From Nitrosomonadales bacterium (GTDB taxonomy: Bacteria > Pseudomonadota > Gammaproteobacteria > Burkholderiales > Gallionellaceae), in the NCBI GenBank assembly GCA_016177795.1, contig JACOUM010000007.1:1-64000 (forward strand): 64,000 bases of DNA, in the 5' to 3' direction. The notes beneath the pieces were generated by a model. It saw only the letters and a list, made by a program, of their open reading frames with translations, searched no databases and was not told the DNA's origin. This document shows, piece after piece, positions 15,003 to 22,797 of the stretch. The position numbers and the translations under genes are program-made. How positions within the stretch are numbered: the stretch's first letter is position 1; each line of letters starts with the position of its first letter.

Positions 15003-16970
15003 TCAGATTACCCGCTCGTTGCCGCCGTCGATCGGGATTTGCGCGCCGGTGATTTTCGCAAACAGTGCGCCGCACATTTCCGCGGTGAGTTCCGCCACAT
15101 CCTTGCTGGTGACTTCCTCGCGCAGCACGTTGTTGCGCTTGTAGTCGTCGACCGTCATGCCGTAATGGGCGGCGCGCTGCGCCAGCACCTCCGGCGTCCA
15201 GATGCCGGTGTCGAACACCGCGTTCGGATGTACCAGATTGATGCGGATCGCGTCCGCACCCCACTCCAGCGCGGCGACGCGGGCAAGTTGCGTCAGCGCC
15301 GCTTTCGACGCGGAATAGGCCGCCGCACCCGGCCCCGGCGCCGGGACATTCTTCGAGCCGATCACCACGACGCGGCCGTACCTCGGCGCCGCCTTCAGCA
15401 GCGGGTGCGCCTCGCGCATGATGGACAGATTGGCGTCCAGGTTGATCGCCATCACCTTGCGCCACTCGTCGTCGCCTAGCGCGCCGATTTTCCTGCCGCC
15501 GGGAAAGATGCCGGCATTCAGAATCAGCATGTCGAGCCCGCCGTAATGGCGAATGGTTTTTTCGATGATTTCCCTGATCGCGCTCGCCGCAGTCATATCT
15601 GCCGTGATGCCCAGAAAATCTGCGCGCCCGCCGTGCAGGGATGCCACCGCCGGATTGATGTCCACCCCCACCACGGCAGCGCCGCGGTTCAGGAACGACT
15701 GCACGCAGGCCTTGCCGATGCCGGATGCCGCGCCGGTCACCAGCGCGACCTCGCCGGCAAAGGCTTTCGGCGCGCCGGCCTTCTTCAGCTTGGCCTGCTC
15801 GAGATCCCAATATTCCACCCTGAACAGCTCCGCCTCGCCCAATGCCCGATAGCCGCCGAGCTTTTCGCCGCGCAGGATGATGTCCTGCGTATGCAGATAA
15901 AGATCCTCGATGATCTGCGTGTCGCGCGCCGAGCGGCCGGCGTTGACCAGGCCGAACTCGGGATCGAGAATCACGCGCGGCGCGGGATCGAGCATGGTCA
16001 GCGGAGCCTTGGCCGATCTGGAATTCTTCTCGAAATATTTCCTGTATGCCTGCGCATAGGCCTCGACATCCCGCCCGAACAGCGGCAGGCGCTTGGTGCG
16101 GATCACGTGATCCGGTGTGGCCGGGCCGCGCTGCGATATCGTCGCGATGTCCGGATGGCGCGCAAAGGCCAGCGCGGCACTGCCGGCATTACTGCGCAGC
16201 AATAGCGGAAAACCGGCGGCAGCGGAAACCTGCTTTCTCAATTCCGGCACGGCTGACCAATCTGCGGCCGGTTCAATATCGGCTGCCGGGACCAGCGGCG
16301 CGTTCCGCTCCAGGTAATCCTCGGCGCGGCCGACCAGTTCGATCATGCGCTCGTAGGACTGCTGCGCGCTGTCGCCGAAGCTGAAGATGCCGTGGTTCAT
16401 CAGCACCATGCCTATGGTGCGCGGCGTGGCCTGCGCGGGAAACACCTCGGCGCACAGTTTCGCCAGATCGAAACCGGGCATCACGTAAGGCAGCACGATG
16501 ACCTCGTCGCCGAACAGCTCGCGGATGCGCGCCTCGCCGTCGGGCGTATTGGTGAGCGTGACGATCGCATCGGCATGGGTATGGTCGACGAAACGGTGCG
16601 GGATCAGCGCATGCAGGATGGCCTCGACCGATGGCGCGGGCGCATTCGGGTCGAGCGAAGCCAGCTTGAGTTCGCGCGCCATGTCGATATCCGACAGTTT
16701 TTCCAGGCGCGACAGCTTCAGCATTGCGTCCATGCGCACCGCGACGAAGTCCTTGGGCTCTATCGTGGCAAGGTCCGAGCCGCTGCCTTTCACAAACAGC
16801 GTCGCCTCGTCCTCGCCGAAGATATTTGTACTGACACCCTTCACCGAGGTGTTGCCGCCGCCGTGCAGCACCAGGTTAGGATTCGCGCCGAGCAGGCGCG
16901 ACGAATAGACGCGCTGCGCGAGGGTGTCTTTATGTTGGGCCGCTTCCGTGTCGTTCCAGAGATTCTTCAT
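15003..16970 (-). CDS. Bifunctional class II aldolase / short-chain dehydrogenase fusion
   Basis: A 655-residue fusion. The N-terminal half is a class II (RhaD/FucA-like) aldolase with LVLHGGGNTSVK for phosphate binding and the zinc histidines of HTHAD and MNHGIFSFG. The C-terminal half is a short-chain dehydrogenase with TGAASGIG, LILNAGIF and the catalytic YSASK. Rhamnulose-1-phosphate aldolase/dehydrogenases share this plan. With mtnA and mtnP nearby, the likely substrate is 5-methylthioribulose-1-phosphate or 5-deoxyribulose-1-phosphate. This would be cleaved to dihydroxyacetone phosphate and an aldehyde, which the dehydrogenase then oxidises or reduces. ATG 16970 has AGGA six bases upstream. 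The family is clear; the substrate is inferred from neighbours. Confidence 0.88.
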   Translation of the reverse strand: MKNLWNDTEAAQHKDTLAQRVYSSRLLGANPNLVLHGGGNTSVKGVSTNIFGEDEATLFVKGSGSDLATIEPKDFVAVRMDAMLKLSRLEKLSDIDMARELKLASLDPNAPAPSVEAILHALIPHRFVDHTHADAIVTLTNTPDGEARIRELFGDEVIVLPYVMPGFDLAKLCAEVFPAQATPRTIGMVLMNHGIFSFGDSAQQSYERMIELVGRAEDYLERNAPLVPAADIEPAADWSAVPELRKQVSAAAGFPLLLRSNAGSAALAFARHPDIATISQRGPATPDHVIRTKRLPLFGRDVEAYAQAYRKYFEKNSRSAKAPLTMLDPAPRVILDPEFGLVNAGRSARDTQIIEDLYLHTQDIILRGEKLGGYRALGEAELFRVEYWDLEQAKLKKAGAPKAFAGEVALVTGAASGIGKACVQSFLNRGAAVVGVDINPAVASLHGGRADFLGITADMTAASAIREIIEKTIRHYGGLDMLILNAGIFPGGRKIGALGDDEWRKVMAINLDANLSIMREAHPLLKAAPRYGRVVVIGSKNVPAPGPGAAAYSASKAALTQLARVAALEWGADAIRINLVHPNAVFDTGIWTPEVLAQRAAHYGMTVDDYKRNNVLREEVTSKDVAELTAEMCGALFAKITGAQIPIDGGNERVI

Positions 16971-17013
16971 TGCTGTTCCTGTTGCCTTTACCCTGATATT
17001 CACAAAAAATCCG

Positions 17014-17160
17014 TCCACGAAAAACACGAAAGGCACGAAAAAAGACAGGGAAAACTTGATTGCAGAACCGCGTGGCTGGGTTTATCCCGTCATGCCGGGC
17101 CGGAATCTGGCCTACAGTTCAAGCGGTTTTGTTTTCGTGACTTTCGTGTTTTTCGTGGAC
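17014..17160. repeat. CACGAAA-rich inverted-repeat element, copy 1
   Basis: The left arm (17014-17047) contains TCCACGAA, ACACGAA and GGCACGAAA at about 9-10 base steps. The right arm (17127-17160) is its inverse (TTTCGTG repeats ending TCGTGGA). About 80 bases separate the arms. It fills the space between mtnA and the aldolase-dehydrogenase gene. Two further copies lie near apt/mtnP and mtnP/alr. Confidence 0.8.
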
Positions 17161-17167
17161 CCTGCTT

Positions 17168-18238
17168 TTACTTCAACACCTGCATCGCCTGCGCATCCGC
17201 CTTTACCACGCCGCGCTCGGTGATCAAGCCGGTCACCAGCCGCGCCGGGGTCACGTCGAAGCCGTAGTTGGCCGCATGCGAGCCCTTGGGCGTCACCTGC
17301 ACGCGGCGCACCTGCCCGTCGCCGCACAGCCCGGCGATATGCGTCACCTCTTCCTCGGCGCGTTCCTCGATGGGGATTTCCTTGACGCCATCCTGCAGCG
17401 TCCAGTCGATCGTCGGGGTGGGCAGCGCGACGTAGAACGGCACGCCGTTGTCGTGCGCTGCCAATGCTTTCAGATAGGTGCCGATCTTGTTGCACACGTC
17501 GCCGCGTGCGGTGACGCGGTCGCAGCCGACGATCGCCATGTCCACCATGCCGTGCTGCATCAGGTGCCCGCCGGCATTGTCCACAATCACCGTATGCGGC
17601 ACGCCGTGCTGGCCGAGCTCCCACGCGGTGAGGCTGGCGCCCTGGTTGCGCGGGCGCGTCTCGTCCACCCACACGTGCAGCGGAATCCCCGCATCGAACG
17701 CAGTATAAATTGGAGCTAACGCCGTGCCCCAGTCCACCGTCGCCAGCCAGCCCGCATTGCAATGCGTCAGGATGTTGACCGCGGCATTCTTCCGCTGATG
17801 AATCTCGTCGATGATCTCGTAGCCGTGCCGGCCGATGGTCTCGTTGATCGCCACGTCTTCGTCGGCGATGCGCGCCGCCTCTGCCCAGGCCGCAGCCTCA
17901 CGTTCGTCCTGCGGCAGCGACGCCAGCAACTCGCGCATCTTCTCCACGCCCCAGCGCAGATTCACCGCCGTGGGACGCGCCGCGAGCAGCACGCTGCAAG
18001 CCTCGGCCAATGCGGCATCCGAGACATCGGCGCGCATCGCCAGCGCCACGCCGTAGGCCCCCGTTACGCCGATCAGCGGCGCGCCGCGCACCTGCATGTC
18101 CTTGATCGCGCGCTCGGCATCGCGCATCGTGTTCAGCCGCAACGTGACAAATTCGTGCGGCAGCTGCGTCTGGTCGATGATTTCTACCGCGTCAGAGGTC
18201 GGCCAGATGGCGCGATAGGGTGTGCCGTTGATTTTCAT
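17168..18238 (-). CDS. mtnA: S-methyl-5-thioribose-1-phosphate isomerase
   Basis: A 356-residue member of the eIF2B-like isomerase family that converts 5-methylthioribose-1-phosphate to the ribulose form. The catalytic Cys is in [12 protein letters not shown] and the catalytic Asp in [19 protein letters not shown]. Also typical are the ribose-phosphate segment [11 protein letters not shown] and the C-terminal [11 protein letters not shown]. The length is normal. It is in line with the aldolase fusion downstream and separated from mtnP by a DUF2971 gene, a toxin-antitoxin pair and apt. It is expected to act in methylthioadenosine or 5-deoxyadenosine salvage. Confidence 0.95.
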   Translation of the reverse strand: MKINGTPYRAIWPTSDAVEIIDQTQLPHEFVTLRLNTMRDAERAIKDMQVRGAPLIGVTGAYGVALAMRADVSDAALAEACSVLLAARPTAVNLRWGVEKMRELLASLPQDEREAAAWAEAARIADEDVAINETIGRHGYEIIDEIHQRKNAAVNILTHCNAGWLATVDWGTALAPIYTAFDAGIPLHVWVDETRPRNQGASLTAWELGQHGVPHTVIVDNAGGHLMQHGMVDMAIVGCDRVTARGDVCNKIGTYLKALAAHDNGVPFYVALPTPTIDWTLQDGVKEIPIEERAEEEVTHIAGLCGDGQVRRVQVTPKGSHAANYGFDVTPARLVTGLITERGVVKADAQAMQVLK

Positions 18239-18266
18239 AAATGTTCAATGATAGGGTTGAGCTTAG

Positions 18267-19106
18267 CTAAACTGGCCTAGTTACAATTTCAAACGAAGTA
18301 TTATCAAGCTCTGATTGGTACCAATTGATATGCTTATACTTCCTGTCATTTCTAAGCGCTTTAATTGCATCCTTGTCTTGCGCAGACATTCTTTCTCCAA
18401 GAATTACTTCAACTACTGCCTCAATTGGAAAATCGAACAGGTGAACAGGGTAATGTTGCCTTTCAACAACCCTTGATGAATCGGCTAATGGCATAAGCAT
18501 TCTCCACTCAGACTCTTCTTTCCACTTCACACTTTTTACAAAAAACAATTCCGCTCCACTCGTGTTCATTAAATTTATTACTGGAGGTCTTTCTCTGTAG
18601 TCGATTTTCCTTAAATGCCGCAATTCATCAGTATCACTTTTTTGCTGGTTAAAAAATTGATGCTCACTATTAAAGCCAATTACATAACCTCTATGTTCAT
18701 TCGCATAATGCGACCACATTAACTCATGGTTATGAATTTCAGAAAGAGACAAGGCGCCCAATAGGGAGTTGGCTGTTTTTTGTAGCATTCCCGGCAACAA
18801 ACCTACGATTTGCTTCTCCATTCCTAGGACTGCATTTTTTAAATGCTCCTCATTTCCGGCTGCCAACTGAATAAAAGATTCTTTGGAGATGAAGGCACTG
18901 ATTATTGGATTTTTGTCATATTCTTCTTCGATAATTTGCACAAGATCGCGATCTACTATTTTTCTTATCTCGCCTTCTTCTGCGATCTTGTCAATATTGG
19001 GATTCAGTTCAAATGGGTCGTTGAAATCTCCATACTGTGTAAATCTGATCGAACAGTCCCGAATGACATCAATTCTGGAAGGCGGCAGGTATTTGTACAG
19101 ATTCAT
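18267..19106 (-). CDS. DUF2971 family protein
   Basis: A 279-residue predicted soluble protein. It begins LYKYLPPSRIDVIRD and contains IRFTQYGDFNDPFELNP and LMWSHYANEHRGYVIGFN, the hallmarks of DUF2971 proteins. Their biochemical function is unknown. Many are linked to mobile or defence-related loci. ATG 19106 has AGG seven bases upstream. The gene is clearly more AT-rich than its neighbours and sits with a toxin-antitoxin pair between mtnA and apt, which suggests recent acquisition into the salvage cluster. Confidence 0.8.
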   Translation of the reverse strand: MNLYKYLPPSRIDVIRDCSIRFTQYGDFNDPFELNPNIDKIAEEGEIRKIVDRDLVQIIEEEYDKNPIISAFISKESFIQLAAGNEEHLKNAVLGMEKQIVGLLPGMLQKTANSLLGALSLSEIHNHELMWSHYANEHRGYVIGFNSEHQFFNQQKSDTDELRHLRKIDYRERPPVINLMNTSGAELFFVKSVKWKEESEWRMLMPLADSSRVVERQHYPVHLFDFPIEAVVEVILGERMSAQDKDAIKALRNDRKYKHINWYQSELDNTSFEIVTRPV

Positions 19107-19180
19107 AATCAAACCTTATCGCCTAGAAGCGATTTAATCCCCCTCAAATTCGCAGAGAGCAAACACCTTCCGATCATCCA

Positions 19181-19489
19181 TCAAGCAGCCGCTTCCTTCA
19201 ATACGTCCGGCCTGCGTTCCGCGATGCTGATCAGCGTCTTGGCTGCACCACTAGGTTGCCTGCGGCCTTGTTCCCACTCTTGCAGGGTGCGCACGGATAC
19301 GCCCAGCAATTTGGCGAACTCGGCTTGCGACAGGCCGGATTTTGTCCGTGCAGAAATGACAGGTGACAGCACCACGCGCCCTTTCTTGGCGACCATCTGG
19401 CGCGCCGATTTTAGCAACGCCTTGCCCATGTCGCGCGAAGCCTCAAAGGCTTCCAGCTCTTTGTCAGTCAATGGTTTTTTCGATTTCAT
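19181..19489 (-). CDS. Antitoxin, Xre/HigA-like helix-turn-helix protein
   Basis: A 102-residue DNA-binding protein. Its C-terminal half is an HTH_3 fold (TKSGLSQAEFAKLLGVSVRT, LQEWEQGRRQPSG). The N-terminal part, beginning KSKKPLTDKELEAFEASRDM, is helical and charged. Its start overlaps the end of the toxin gene by 26 bases, the toxin-first order typical of HigBA/NadS-type modules. It likely neutralises the toxin and represses the promoter through the palindrome at 19796-19810. Confidence 0.85.
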   Translation of the reverse strand: MKSKKPLTDKELEAFEASRDMGKALLKSARQMVAKKGRVVLSPVISARTKSGLSQAEFAKLLGVSVRTLQEWEQGRRQPSGAAKTLISIAERRPDVLKEAAA

Positions 19490-19784
19490 GCTTCAGCTCC
19501 TTCAATACGTTTCCGTCTATCGAGTCCCGTTTGCTTTTAGCGTAGATAAAAATTAGCCAGATTTCGCCATTCGCTTTGCGGTTGAAATAGATGACTCGCA
19601 CACCGCCCGACTTGCCCGAGCCGGAACGTGACCAGCGCACTTTACGCACTCCGCCGGAACCCCTGATTACATCTCCCGCACCGGGGTTTTCTGCGATGAA
19701 CGACGCAAAGGCATCATGCTCCTTTTCTGTCCAATACAATGGCCAGAGTTTCTCGAAATCCTCGGTTTCAATGACGGTGTGCAT
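19464..19784 (-). CDS. RelE/HigB-like toxin
   Basis: A 106-residue RelE-superfamily toxin beginning HTVIETEDFEKLW. It has the segment GVRKVRWSRSGSGKSGGVRV followed by the core strand IYF, as in HigB-like mRNA interferases. The acidic N-terminus fits this family. An ATG at 19793 lies inside the predicted -10 box, so the ATG at 19784 is the better start and the mRNA may be nearly leaderless. Toxin and antitoxin are translationally coupled by overlap. Confidence 0.85.
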   Translation of the reverse strand: MHTVIETEDFEKLWPLYWTEKEHDAFASFIAENPGAGDVIRGSGGVRKVRWSRSGSGKSGGVRVIYFNRKANGEIWLIFIYAKSKRDSIDGNVLKELKHEIEKTID

Positions 19785-19791
19785 GTCGGGC

Positions 19792-19819
19792 ATTATACGT
19801 CTTTGACGTACGGATGCAA
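19792..19819 (-). promoter_or_regulatory. Promoter and palindromic operator of the toxin-antitoxin operon
   Basis: On the minus strand TTGCAT (19819-19814) and TATAAT (19797-19792) are 16 bases apart, a good sigma-70 promoter. A perfect palindrome TACGTC-AAA-GACGTA (19796-19810) fills the spacer and touches the -10 box, the expected place for antitoxin repression. Transcription would begin about 19785, beside the toxin ATG at 19784. Confidence 0.65.
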
Positions 19820-19838
19820 ATCGCCCGGATTCTGAGGA

Positions 19839-20366
19839 TCAATCGCCTTCGAACTCACACAAAGCAAAAACTTTGTGCCCCTGCTTCTCCAGCCGCGCCT
19901 TGCCGCCGATATCCGGCAGGTCGATCACGAAACAGCATTCCACCACATGCCCGCCCATGTCCTGAATCAGCCCGGCGGCGGCTTCCGCGGTGCCGCCGGT
20001 GGCGATCAGGTCATCTACCAGCAGCACGCGGTCGCCCTTCTGGATCGCATCGGTGTGGATCTCGATGCGATCGGTGCCGTATTCGAGCTGATAGTCGCGC
20101 CCGATCGTTGCGGCGGGCAGCTTGCCTTTCTTGCGCACCGGCACGAAGCCGAGGCCAAGCTCATAGGCGACCGGCGTGCCGACGATGAAGCCGCGCGATT
20201 CGATGCCGGCGACCTTGTCGATTTTCATGTTCTTGTAGCGGCTGACGATTTCATGAATCGTGGCGCGCAGCCCGACCGGGTCTTTCAGCAGGGTGGTGAT
20301 GTCGCGGAACATGATTCCCTGGTGTGGGTAATGCGGGATGGTGCGGATGCGTGACTTGATTGGCAT
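19839..20366 (-). CDS. apt: Adenine phosphoribosyltransferase
   Basis: A 175-residue type I phosphoribosyltransferase with the PRPP-binding signature VLLVDDLIATGGTA. It also has the APT-specific N-terminal stretch IPHYPHQGIMFRDITTLL and AGIESRGFIVG. It makes AMP from adenine and PRPP. Adenine is the base released by MtnP, which lies just upstream on the same strand, so the gene completes purine recovery from methylthioadenosine or 5-deoxyadenosine. The gap to mtnP holds a CACGAAA-type repeat. Confidence 0.95.
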   Translation of the reverse strand: MPIKSRIRTIPHYPHQGIMFRDITTLLKDPVGLRATIHEIVSRYKNMKIDKVAGIESRGFIVGTPVAYELGLGFVPVRKKGKLPAATIGRDYQLEYGTDRIEIHTDAIQKGDRVLLVDDLIATGGTAEAAAGLIQDMGGHVVECCFVIDLPDIGGKARLEKQGHKVFALCEFEGD

Positions 20367-20400
20367 AGGATTAGTACCTCACATTAAAAAACCATTCTCA

Positions 20401-20476
20401 TCCACGAAAGACACGAAAGGCACGAAATAAGACGCAAATTCCACAGTTTTTTCGTGTGTTTCGTGTTTTTCGTGGA
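20401..20476. repeat. CACGAAA-rich inverted-repeat element, copy 2
   Basis: The left arm 20401-20432 (TCCACGAAAGACACGAAAGG and on) and the right arm 20447-20476 (TTCGTG repeats ending CGTGGAC) are inverted copies with only about 14 bases between. It lies in the short gap between mtnP and apt and could fold into a long hairpin in the transcript. Confidence 0.8.
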
Positions 20477-20486
20477 CCATCTGTTT

Positions 20487-21350
20487 TTATTTTTTCAGCA
20501 ATCGCCCCGCTACGGCGGACAGCTTTTCGACCATCGCCGGATCGCGCGCTTCCGGCGCGGTGATTATGGCGTACTGCAACACGCTGCGGCAGCCGCATTC
20601 GCAGGCTTTCGCGTCGCCCTGCACGCGCGGCGCGACGTTCTTCACCAGCGCGCGCGCCTTGTCGGCATTCTCCAGCAGCACCTTGACGATGGCCTCGACG
20701 GTGACGTCGTCATGGTTGGGATGCCAGCAGTCGTAGTCGGTCACCATCGCGACGGTGGCGTAACAGATCTCGGCTTCGCGCGCGAGCTTGGCTTCCGGCA
20801 TGTTGGTCATGCCGATTACGTCGCAATTCCACGAGCGGTACAGTTCCGATTCCGCCAAGCTGGAGAATTGCGGCCCTTCCATCACCAGATAAGTGCCGCC
20901 GCGCGCTACCGGGATGCCGGCCTGCTGCGCCGCCGCATAAAGATGATCGCCCAGACGATGGCATACCGGATGCGCCATCGAGACATGCGCGACCAGCCCG
21001 CTGCCGAAGAAACTCTTTTCCCGCGCGAAAGTGCGGTCGATGAACTGGTCGACGATAACGAACAGGCCCGGCATCAGATGCTCGCGCAGCGATCCGACCG
21101 CGCTCACCGAAATGATGTCCGTCACGCCGAGGCGCTTGAGTGCGTCGATGTTGGCGCGGAAATTGATTGCGGAAGGGGGTATTTTGTGCCCGCGCCCGTG
21201 GCGCGGCAGGAAAGCGATGGATTGCCCCGCCAGTTCGCCGATCAGAATTTCGTCCGACGGCTCGCCAAATGCCGATTCCGCTTTCACCCAGCGGGTGTTT
21301 TCCAATCCATCAATGTTGTAAACGCCGCTGCCACCGATAATACCCAACAT
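20487..21350 (-). CDS. mtnP: S-methyl-5'-thioadenosine phosphorylase
   Basis: A 287-residue PNP/MTAP-family phosphorylase. It begins LGIIGGSGVYNIDGL, and has FLPRHGRGHKIPPSAINFRA (phosphate and base binding) and VMEGPQFSSLAESELYRSW. MTNMPEAKLAREAEICYA is typical of MTA phosphorylase. It cleaves methylthioadenosine, and possibly 5-deoxyadenosine, to adenine and the sugar-1-phosphate used by MtnA. ATG 21350 has GGAG upstream; an eight-codon extension is open. A C-terminal CECGC pair is seen in MTAPs of this subgroup. Confidence 0.95.
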   Translation of the reverse strand: MLGIIGGSGVYNIDGLENTRWVKAESAFGEPSDEILIGELAGQSIAFLPRHGRGHKIPPSAINFRANIDALKRLGVTDIISVSAVGSLREHLMPGLFVIVDQFIDRTFAREKSFFGSGLVAHVSMAHPVCHRLGDHLYAAAQQAGIPVARGGTYLVMEGPQFSSLAESELYRSWNCDVIGMTNMPEAKLAREAEICYATVAMVTDYDCWHPNHDDVTVEAIVKVLLENADKARALVKNVAPRVQGDAKACECGCRSVLQYAIITAPEARDPAMVEKLSAVAGRLLKK

Positions 21351-21388
21351 GTTCTTTTCTCCCTCTATCAACATCTAAAAACAATTCA

Positions 21389-21560
21389 TCCACGAAAGAC
21401 ACGAAATAAAACAAAAGACCGAATTAGCTAACGATTGCATTCATCGAGCATCTATTTTCAGCATGAAGTTCTTTGCATTTTTTGCGAGCTTCCGCCTTAT
21501 GGCGAAATGCCTGCTTACCCCATTTCGTGTTTTTCGTGTTTTTCGTGCCTTTCGTGGACA
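21389..21560. repeat. CACGAAA-rich inverted-repeat element, copy 3
   Basis: The left arm 21389-21418 (TCCACGAAAGACACGAAATA and on) and the right arm 21521-21560 (TTTCGTGTTTTTCGTG repeats, then CCTTTCGTGGACA) are inverted copies about 100 bases apart. The right arm ends at the alr stop codon. The intervening sequence is unlike that of the other two copies. Confidence 0.8.
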
Positions 21561-21564
21561 GGTT

Positions 21565-22629
21565 TTAACAGACAACCGGCACGCGCGCGGTCAATGCGCA
21601 CATCAACTCATAACTGACGGTTCCCGCCGCGCGCGCCACTTCCTCTACCGGCAAGCCTTCACCCCACAACGTGACTGCACTGCCGACGTCAACCTGCGGC
21701 AACCTGCTCAGGTCCGCATACAGCATGTCCATCGAGACGCGCCCCAGCGTCTGTGTCATTTGTCCGTCCGCCAGCAGCGGCGTGCCGTTCAGCGCGTGGC
21801 GCGGGTAACCGTCGGCATAGCCGCAGGCGACGATGCCGACGCGCATCGCATGCTCGGCGCGGAACAGCGCACCATAGCCGATCTCGTCGCCGGCGCGCAA
21901 TTCCTGCACGGCAATGATGCGGCTGCGCAAGGTCATCGCCGGTTGCAACCCGAGTTGCTGTGCGCTGACATCGATAAACGGCGACGCGCCGTACAGCATG
22001 AGGCCGGGACGCACCCAGTCGCCGTGCGCTTCCGGGTAGCGCAGCAATGCGGCGGAATTGGCCAGCGAACGCGGCACCCGATAAGATGTTGCAAAATTGT
22101 TGAACAGCGCAAGCGGCTCGGCGATGCCGCGCGGCTCGTCGGCGTTGGCGAAATGCGTCATCAGCGTGATGTCGCGCACGGCGCGGTGGCGGCGCAATTG
22201 TTCCAGCGCCTGCGCCGCCTGCTGCGGCGCGAAGCCCAAGCGGTTCATGCCGCTGTTGACCTTGAGCCAGACGTCCAGTTTTTCGCGCTCCGGATAAGCG
22301 TCGAGCATCGCGAGCTGCCATGCACTGTGCACCACGCAAGCCAGGTCGTAACGGGCGGCAAGGGCCAAGTCTTCGGCATTGAAAGCCCCTTCCAGCAGCA
22401 AGATTGTCTGGCGGAAGCCCGCCTCGCGCAATTGCACCGCGTCCTGCATATTCAGCAGCGCAAAACCGTCTGCCGCAGATAACGCTCCGGCGGTTCGCAT
22501 CAGGCCGTGGCCATAGCCGTCCGCCTTGATGACCGCCATGATGCGCGCGGACGGCGCGGCGCGGCGCGCCATCCGGAGATTGTTTTCCAGCGCGCTCAGG
22601 TTGATATGGGCTTGTATCGGGCGAGGCAT
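21565..22629 (-). CDS. alr: Alanine racemase
   Basis: A 354-residue fold-type III PLP enzyme that makes D-alanine for peptidoglycan. The PLP lysine is in MAVIKADGYGHG near residue 34. The second catalytic residue, Tyr, is in EIGYGALFRAEHAMRVG, followed by VACGYADGYPRHA and GRVSMDML. The length is normal. It is divergent from lplT, with 168 bases between starts in which both promoters must lie. The 3' end abuts a CACGAAA-type repeat. Confidence 0.95.
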   Translation of the reverse strand: MPRPIQAHINLSALENNLRMARRAAPSARIMAVIKADGYGHGLMRTAGALSAADGFALLNMQDAVQLREAGFRQTILLLEGAFNAEDLALAARYDLACVVHSAWQLAMLDAYPEREKLDVWLKVNSGMNRLGFAPQQAAQALEQLRRHRAVRDITLMTHFANADEPRGIAEPLALFNNFATSYRVPRSLANSAALLRYPEAHGDWVRPGLMLYGASPFIDVSAQQLGLQPAMTLRSRIIAVQELRAGDEIGYGALFRAEHAMRVGIVACGYADGYPRHALNGTPLLADGQMTQTLGRVSMDMLYADLSRLPQVDVGSAVTLWGEGLPVEEVARAAGTVSYELMCALTARVPVVC

Positions 22630-22797
22630 GATTTTCGAGTTTCTGGTTCAGGGTATTGAGTTTCGTGTTCGGGGTCCCAGGTTTCCACTACCTGCTGAGC
22701 GCAGCGATCCACTCCCCACTTTCCATGATGTGCGAATGATAGCAGGGGCAATGCTTTCGTGATATAAAACGGCCTGCGAAAAATAATCCCCCGTTTA

